From: an uncultured Bacteroidia bacterium
Lineage (GTDB): Bacteria > Bacteroidota > Bacteroidia > Bacteroidales > UBA932
Direction of reading: 5' to 3'
NCBI GenBank assembly: GCA_902767355.1
Contig: CACXHG010000106.1
Span: 1-8,813, forward strand
DNA: 8,813 bases
The notes beneath the pieces are model-generated. The model did not search any database. It was not told where the DNA came from and worked only from the letters and a program-made list of their open reading frames with translations. Position numbers and translations under genes: made by a program. This document shows, in pieces, positions 6,512 through 8,813 of this stretch; within the stretch, counting starts at the first letter, position 1, and each line of letters opens with the position of its first letter.

Positions 6512-6617
6512 CGAAGTACATTTTTCTGGCAAGTTCTGTACTTCAGGTGGCAAAAACAGGCTTTCCTTCCGGCTATGTGGCCGTGTGGTACAAATAGAGG
6601 GGCAAATATGTACTTCG
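6512..6617. repeat. Right 106-bp structured repeat (REP-pair-like unit R)
   Basis: This is the partner of the left unit in the same orientation and with exactly the same length. Arm A CGAAGTACA (6512-6520) pairs with arm B TGTACTTC (6537-6544, 8-bp perfect core). Arm C GGTACAA (6587-6593) faces arm D TGTACTTCG (6609-6617). The TGTAC of arm B is at offset 25, GGTACAA at offset 75 and the TGTAC of arm D at offset 97 in both units. The outer arms A and D form a perfect 9-bp inverted repeat. The unit ends 14 nt before the stop codon of the small membrane protein gene (read on the minus strand, it begins 14 nt after that stop), and it lies about 110 bp upstream of the transposase start. No promoter was recognised in this gap. 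Confidence 0.78.
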
Positions 6618-6631
6618 CGTGGGGAGAGAGA

Positions 6632-6817
6632 CTATTCCGTCTTCTCTTGGTTTTTATCTTCTTCCCAATAGGAAACGGCCATAGCCAGGCATCCCAGACC
6701 ATTGGAGGCTAAACCAAAAACTTTGGAAAGCACAGAGCTGGGTATGAATATCCAAATAATAAAGAGGATTGCGAAAAGACACCCCAGGATTACCCGTAGT
6801 TTTTGCTTTTTGTTCAT
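6632..6817 (-). CDS. Small membrane protein, function unknown
   Basis: This 61-residue protein begins with a basic 'MNKKQKLR', followed by a hydrophobic segment (about 9-27, 'VILGCLFAILFIIWIFIP') and a weaker hydrophobic stretch (about 37-50), then a charged tail ending in 'EEDKNQEKTE'. This suggests one or two transmembrane helices with both ends in the cytoplasm if two cross. I do not recognise a family. Evidence for a real gene: it follows the CPBP protease gene on the same strand by 10 nt, the membrane topology is coherent, and no better frame covers the stretch. It could be a partner or modulator of the protease, but that rests only on proximity. It is AT-richer than most host genes here. 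The right repeat unit of the mobile element begins just past its stop. Confidence 0.68.
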   Translation of the reverse strand: MNKKQKLRVILGCLFAILFIIWIFIPSSVLSKVFGLASNGLGCLAMAVSYWEEDKNQEKTE

Positions 6818-6827
6818 ACGTTTGCAG

Positions 6828-7655
6828 TTATGATTGACTCTTTCGGACGACTTTGACTATGAACCAGATGGACAGGGCCAAACCCAGCAGCATGGCCAGC
6901 AGGGAGGCTTCGGCGCCGAAGGCACCGCCGCTTAGGATTTCCGGACCGGAAGTCTTGGCTTGTATCAGGCTCGTTCCGGCATCGCCGCCGGATACTGCAA
7001 AGCCAAAGATGTTGCCTTGGGTAAAGTTCCAGGCCCAGTGTATGCCTATCGGCAGCCACAGTGTGCCGGAATACTTATAGGCTGCGCCCAGCAGCAGTCC
7101 GGCTTCGACGGCAATGGCCAGCGAAGACCACCAGCTGGCTCCCGGCTGGAAGATGTGGATGAGTCCGAACAGCAAAGATGAAACAGCCAGCGCCCAGGCG
7201 AAGCCAAACTTCTCGTCTATCCAGCGGAACAACACGCCGCGGAAGATGATTTCTTCTCCCGCGCCCACCATCAGAAACATAAAGAAAGCGGAGACAATCC
7301 CCAGCGGCCTGTCGGTGCCGAAGCCCTCGAAATGATATATGCCGAATAGCCACATAATCAGCACAAGCACAGCAAAATACAGCACGCCTATGCAAAGCCC
7401 GCCGGCTGAGTCGACAACGCAGCGCTTCAAGGGAATGTCCCCTGCGGGATGCTTCTCAATCCATTTCACAAAGAGGGCATAGAGAGCCAGCATAGCCGCC
7501 GCAAGGGCTGTTGCCACAGGCCATTCGGCCCAGCCGTCGGGCGTATAATCAAAAACGGCCTGCGAGATGCCATACATAAGAAATGACAGTATAAAACTTG
7601 CCAGAAGCAGCAGGGCCCATTTCCATACGGGCATTGATTTGATGGTGGAGTTCAT
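6828..7655 (-). CDS. CPBP-family intramembrane glutamic endopeptidase (CAAX protease-like)
   Basis: This is a 275-residue multi-pass membrane protein with all three hallmarks of the CPBP/ABI (Rce1-related) family: motif 1 'EEIIFR' (Glu134, Glu135, Arg139), motif 2 'FGLIH' (Phe163, His167) and motif 3 'HWAWN' (His206, Asn210). In related enzymes the first glutamate and the histidines form the active site within the membrane. Hydrophobic segments lie near 12-30, 46-63, 85-105, 118-133, 152-168, 178-195 and 250-270. Bacterial members are diverse: some protect against self-made bacteriocins, others process small peptides or proteins, and no substrate can be assigned here. The start ATG 7655 has a -7-like box just upstream. 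It is probably co-transcribed with the downstream 61-residue membrane protein gene and is divergent from the DUF3109 gene, with 62 bp between start codons. Confidence 0.92.
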   Translation of the reverse strand: MNSTIKSMPVWKWALLLLASFILSFLMYGISQAVFDYTPDGWAEWPVATALAAAMLALYALFVKWIEKHPAGDIPLKRCVVDSAGGLCIGVLYFAVLVLIMWLFGIYHFEGFGTDRPLGIVSAFFMFLMVGAGEEIIFRGVLFRWIDEKFGFAWALAVSSLLFGLIHIFQPGASWWSSLAIAVEAGLLLGAAYKYSGTLWLPIGIHWAWNFTQGNIFGFAVSGGDAGTSLIQAKTSGPEILSGGAFGAEASLLAMLLGLALSIWFIVKVVRKSQS

Positions 7656-7659
7656 AGCT

Positions 7660-7668
7660 GCTAAGATA
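7660..7668 (-). promoter_or_regulatory. Candidate -7 box for the CPBP gene
   Basis: The minus strand reads TATCTTAGC, one mismatch from TAnnTTTG, ending 4 nt before the ATG at 7655. Its position relative to the start resembles the candidate box of the IMPase-family gene, so a very short leader is again implied. No clear -33 element was found. Confidence 0.35.
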
Positions 7669-7700
7669 CGCCAAGATTAGGAAATGACGCGCTTTCCCCT

Positions 7701-7708
7701 TAAATTCG
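7701..7708 (+). promoter_or_regulatory. Candidate -7 box for the DUF3109 gene
   Basis: TAAATTCG matches TAnnTTTG at all but one fixed position and ends 9 nt before the ATG at 7718. The two divergent genes share a 62-bp gap (7656-7717), so any promoters for both must lie here. Weak evidence on its own; no -33 element was recognised. Confidence 0.3.
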
Positions 7709-7717
7709 TGGCCGATT

Positions 7718-8368
7718 ATGATAGATATAGACAACATACTGGTTTCGGACGAGGTTTTTACCGAGTATTTTGCCTGCGACTACGCCCGCTGCAAGGGCGC
7801 CTGCTGCGTGGTGGGCGAGAGCGGGGCGCCGCTGGAAGACGGCGAGGACGAAAAGTTGGAGCAGGCCTGGCAGGCGTTCAGTTCGCTGCTGACCCCAAGC
7901 GGCAAGGCGGCTGTGAAGGCCAAAGGCTTTTTTGAGATAGACGGCGACGGCGACAAGGTGACGCCGCTGATGGAGATGGACCCCGAGGCGCGGCAGGCCA
8001 CCGGCAACAAGACCCTGTGCGAAACCACCGACAACCCCTGCGCTTACTGCTTTTTCGAAAACGGCAACTGCCTCTGCGCCGTGGAACGTACCCATATAAA
8101 TGGCGGCTGCGAGTTCAAAAAGCCCATTTCCTGCCGCCTGTACCCAATCAGGGTGCTGACCTTCTCGGACGGCACCAAGGCCCTGAACCTGCACCACTGG
8201 AATCTGTGCAAAGAGGCTTTCGAGAAAGGGCGCAAAGAAGGCGTCAAGGTCTATCAATTCCTGAAAGACCCTCTGACAGAGGCTTTCGGCCCGGATTTTT
8301 ATGCCAAGCTTGTGGCAGCGGATGCGCTGCTGCAGGAGTTTCAGTCGTCTTCAGACAGGCAGGGCTAA
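7718..8368 (+). CDS. DUF3109 family cysteine-rich protein
   Basis: The 216-residue protein matches DUF3109 in length and motifs: 'VSDEVFTEYFACDYARCKGACCVVGESGAPL' (9-39) with Cys20, Cys25, Cys29, Cys30, then Cys101, 108, 111, 118, 120, 131, the 'PISCRLYPIR' block with Cys139 (136-145) and Cys164. Twelve cysteines in total and the CxxxCC core resemble the YkgJ-type zinc/iron-binding families, so a metal-binding cytoplasmic protein is likely; its biochemical role is not established. No signal peptide or membrane segment is seen. It diverges from the CPBP gene, and its TAA overlaps the TAG of the converging DUF2007 gene in the shared plus-strand tetranucleotide CTAA (8365-8368). Start ATG 7718 fits the family's N terminus. 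Confidence 0.92.
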   Translation: MIDIDNILVSDEVFTEYFACDYARCKGACCVVGESGAPLEDGEDEKLEQAWQAFSSLLTPSGKAAVKAKGFFEIDGDGDKVTPLMEMDPEARQATGNKTLCETTDNPCAYCFFENGNCLCAVERTHINGGCEFKKPISCRLYPIRVLTFSDGTKALNLHHWNLCKEAFEKGRKEGVKVYQFLKDPLTEAFGPDFYAKLVAADALLQEFQSSSDRQG

Positions 8369-8601
8369 TCTCCGGTGCTGTCTTCCCGGGCTTCCGGCTC
8401 GACAGGCGCAGAGAGAATCTGCAGGGCGCGGTCGTAGTCTTCGTCTGCAACCACCAGCTTGATTGCAAAGTCGGCACAGGGCGCAAAGCTGGTATAGAGC
8501 AGATTCTGGCCAAGGACATCGCACAGTATGCCTTCTGCTTCGAGCAGGGAGCGGTCAATCTCGGCCGGCATCAGCTCCGGATACTCTTTTACAGTTTTCA
8601 T
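8365..8601 (-). CDS. DUF2007-like small protein
   Basis: This 78-residue protein has the ordering of DUF2007 (putative signal-transducing/PII-like fold): an N-terminal helix that selects 'LLEAEGILCDVLGQNL' (19-34), then 'IKLVVADEDYDRALQIL' (47-63), where a beta strand is followed by an acidic turn and an 'A..IL' helix, and a disordered acidic tail. Family members are small, often single-domain proteins of unknown function. The start ATG 8601 lies 1 nt after the stop of the upstream minus-strand gene (stop codon 8603-8605), so the two are very likely co-transcribed. Its stop overlaps the DUF3109 stop by 4 nt on the opposite strand. Confidence 0.78.
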   Translation of the reverse strand: MKTVKEYPELMPAEIDRSLLEAEGILCDVLGQNLLYTSFAPCADFAIKLVVADEDYDRALQILSAPVEPEAREDSTGD

Positions 8602-8602
8602 T

Positions 8603-8812
8603 TTATTCGCCGTCTTGGGGGTGTTTCATGCGGTAGTTGTAATAGACGTTGCCCACCAGGCGCAGCGTGTCGCGGCTGGGGCCGTCCACCAGCACCAGGC
8701 TGGGGTCGTTTTCCTGCTGAGTGAAGGTGATGGCGTCCTCCCACATGCGCGAGAGCCTGACTGCGGGGCGTTCGCTGCGGAATTTCATATTCCGCTCATC
8801 TTCTTCCACCAG
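8603..8812 (-). CDS. Unrecognised protein, possibly 5' partial at the window edge
   Basis: The frame is open from the right edge to a TAA at 8603-8605, giving up to 69 visible residues ending in 'NVYYNYRMKHPQDGE'. An ATG at 8788 would give a 61-residue protein beginning 'MKFRSERP', and a GTG at 8809 is also possible, but because the frame has no stop before the edge it may be the C-terminal end of a longer protein. I recognise no family. The visible part is soluble in character, with a 'SLVLVDG' strand and a Tyr-rich end. Its reality is supported by the 1-nt spacing to the DUF2007 gene on the same strand and by host-like GC-rich codons. Confidence 0.6.
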   Translation of the reverse strand: MVEEDERNMKFRSERPAVRLSRMWEDAITFTQQENDPSLVLVDGPSRDTLRLVGNVYYNYRMKHPQDGE

Positions 8813-8813
8813 C

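Larger units (their letters stand above)
5321..6617 (-). mobile_element. RAYT/IS200-like unit: Y1 transposase gene flanked by two 106-bp structured repeats
   Basis: The proposed element runs from the outer edge of the left repeat (5321-5426) to the outer edge of the right repeat (6512-6617) and contains a single minus-strand Y1 transposase gene. The two repeats are in direct orientation, as expected for single-strand IS200/IS605-type ends or for REP-pair flanks of a RAYT gene, not the terminal inverted repeats of DDE elements. The transposase gene looks clearly AT-richer than the neighbouring GC-rich host genes. No target-site duplication is apparent, as expected for Y1 enzymes. It is unclear whether the repeats are true transposon ends or chromosomal REP-like elements maintained by the enzyme; the repeats have diverged from each other, which argues against a very recent insertion. 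Confidence 0.6.

Noticed and set aside
5321..6617. CRISPR array or tRNA/attachment site in the repeat region
   Set aside because: There are only two diverged units about 1.2 kb apart around a gene, with no regular spacers and no cloverleaf.
6476..6712. Plus-strand open frames of 62-78 residues over the right repeat
   Set aside because: They cover the hairpin arms and the antisense of the small membrane gene; no protein features.

Overview
The window looks like chromosomal DNA from a member of the Bacteroidota, most likely a GC-rich Bacteroidales. The order holB - ricT (PSP1 domain) - gldH-like lipoprotein - trmB, the DUF3109 cysteine protein, weak use of Shine-Dalgarno sequences and -7 boxes of the TAnnTTTG type all point there. 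Host genes look to be around 55-60% GC by eye, yet use ATA heavily for isoleucine. No species call is possible from this stretch.

Layout. Positions 1-4382 hold a compact plus-strand gene string: the C-terminal part of a U32-family peptidase, holB (clamp-loader delta'), ricT (461 residues, with a long Arg-rich tail), a short lipoprotein in the gldH position, and trmB. Spacings are 4 nt, 4 nt, then two 14-nt overlaps, so this is very probably one operon of translation and replication housekeeping genes. It meets an inositol-monophosphatase-family gene (minus, 4385-5179) tail to tail with only 2 nt between stop codons. From 5321 to 6617 lies a self-contained unit: a minus-strand Y1/HUH (IS200-like, RAYT-type) transposase gene flanked on each side by a 106-bp structured repeat. 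Further right, a minus-strand pair encodes a CPBP intramembrane protease and a 61-residue membrane protein. A plus-strand DUF3109 gene diverges from that pair and converges, with a 4-nt overlap, on a minus-strand pair: a DUF2007 protein and an unrecognised gene that reaches the right edge.

The most interesting part is 5321-6617. The two flanking repeats (5321-5426 and 6512-6617) lie in direct orientation and are exactly 106 bp each. Four GTAC-centred arms sit at identical offsets in both, and about 60% of bases match in an ungapped hand alignment, with the arms kept and the spacers diverged. Homology stops at the outer arms. This resembles a REPtron (a RAYT gene with BIME-like REP pairs) or a single-strand IS200/IS605-like element with compound ends. 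I am not aware of a described repeat with this design, but could not search.

No stretch above 300 bases lacks a gene. The two longest gaps (5180-5438 and 6399-6631) hold the IMPase promoter candidate and the two repeat units. I saw no tRNA, rRNA, CRISPR array or riboswitch.
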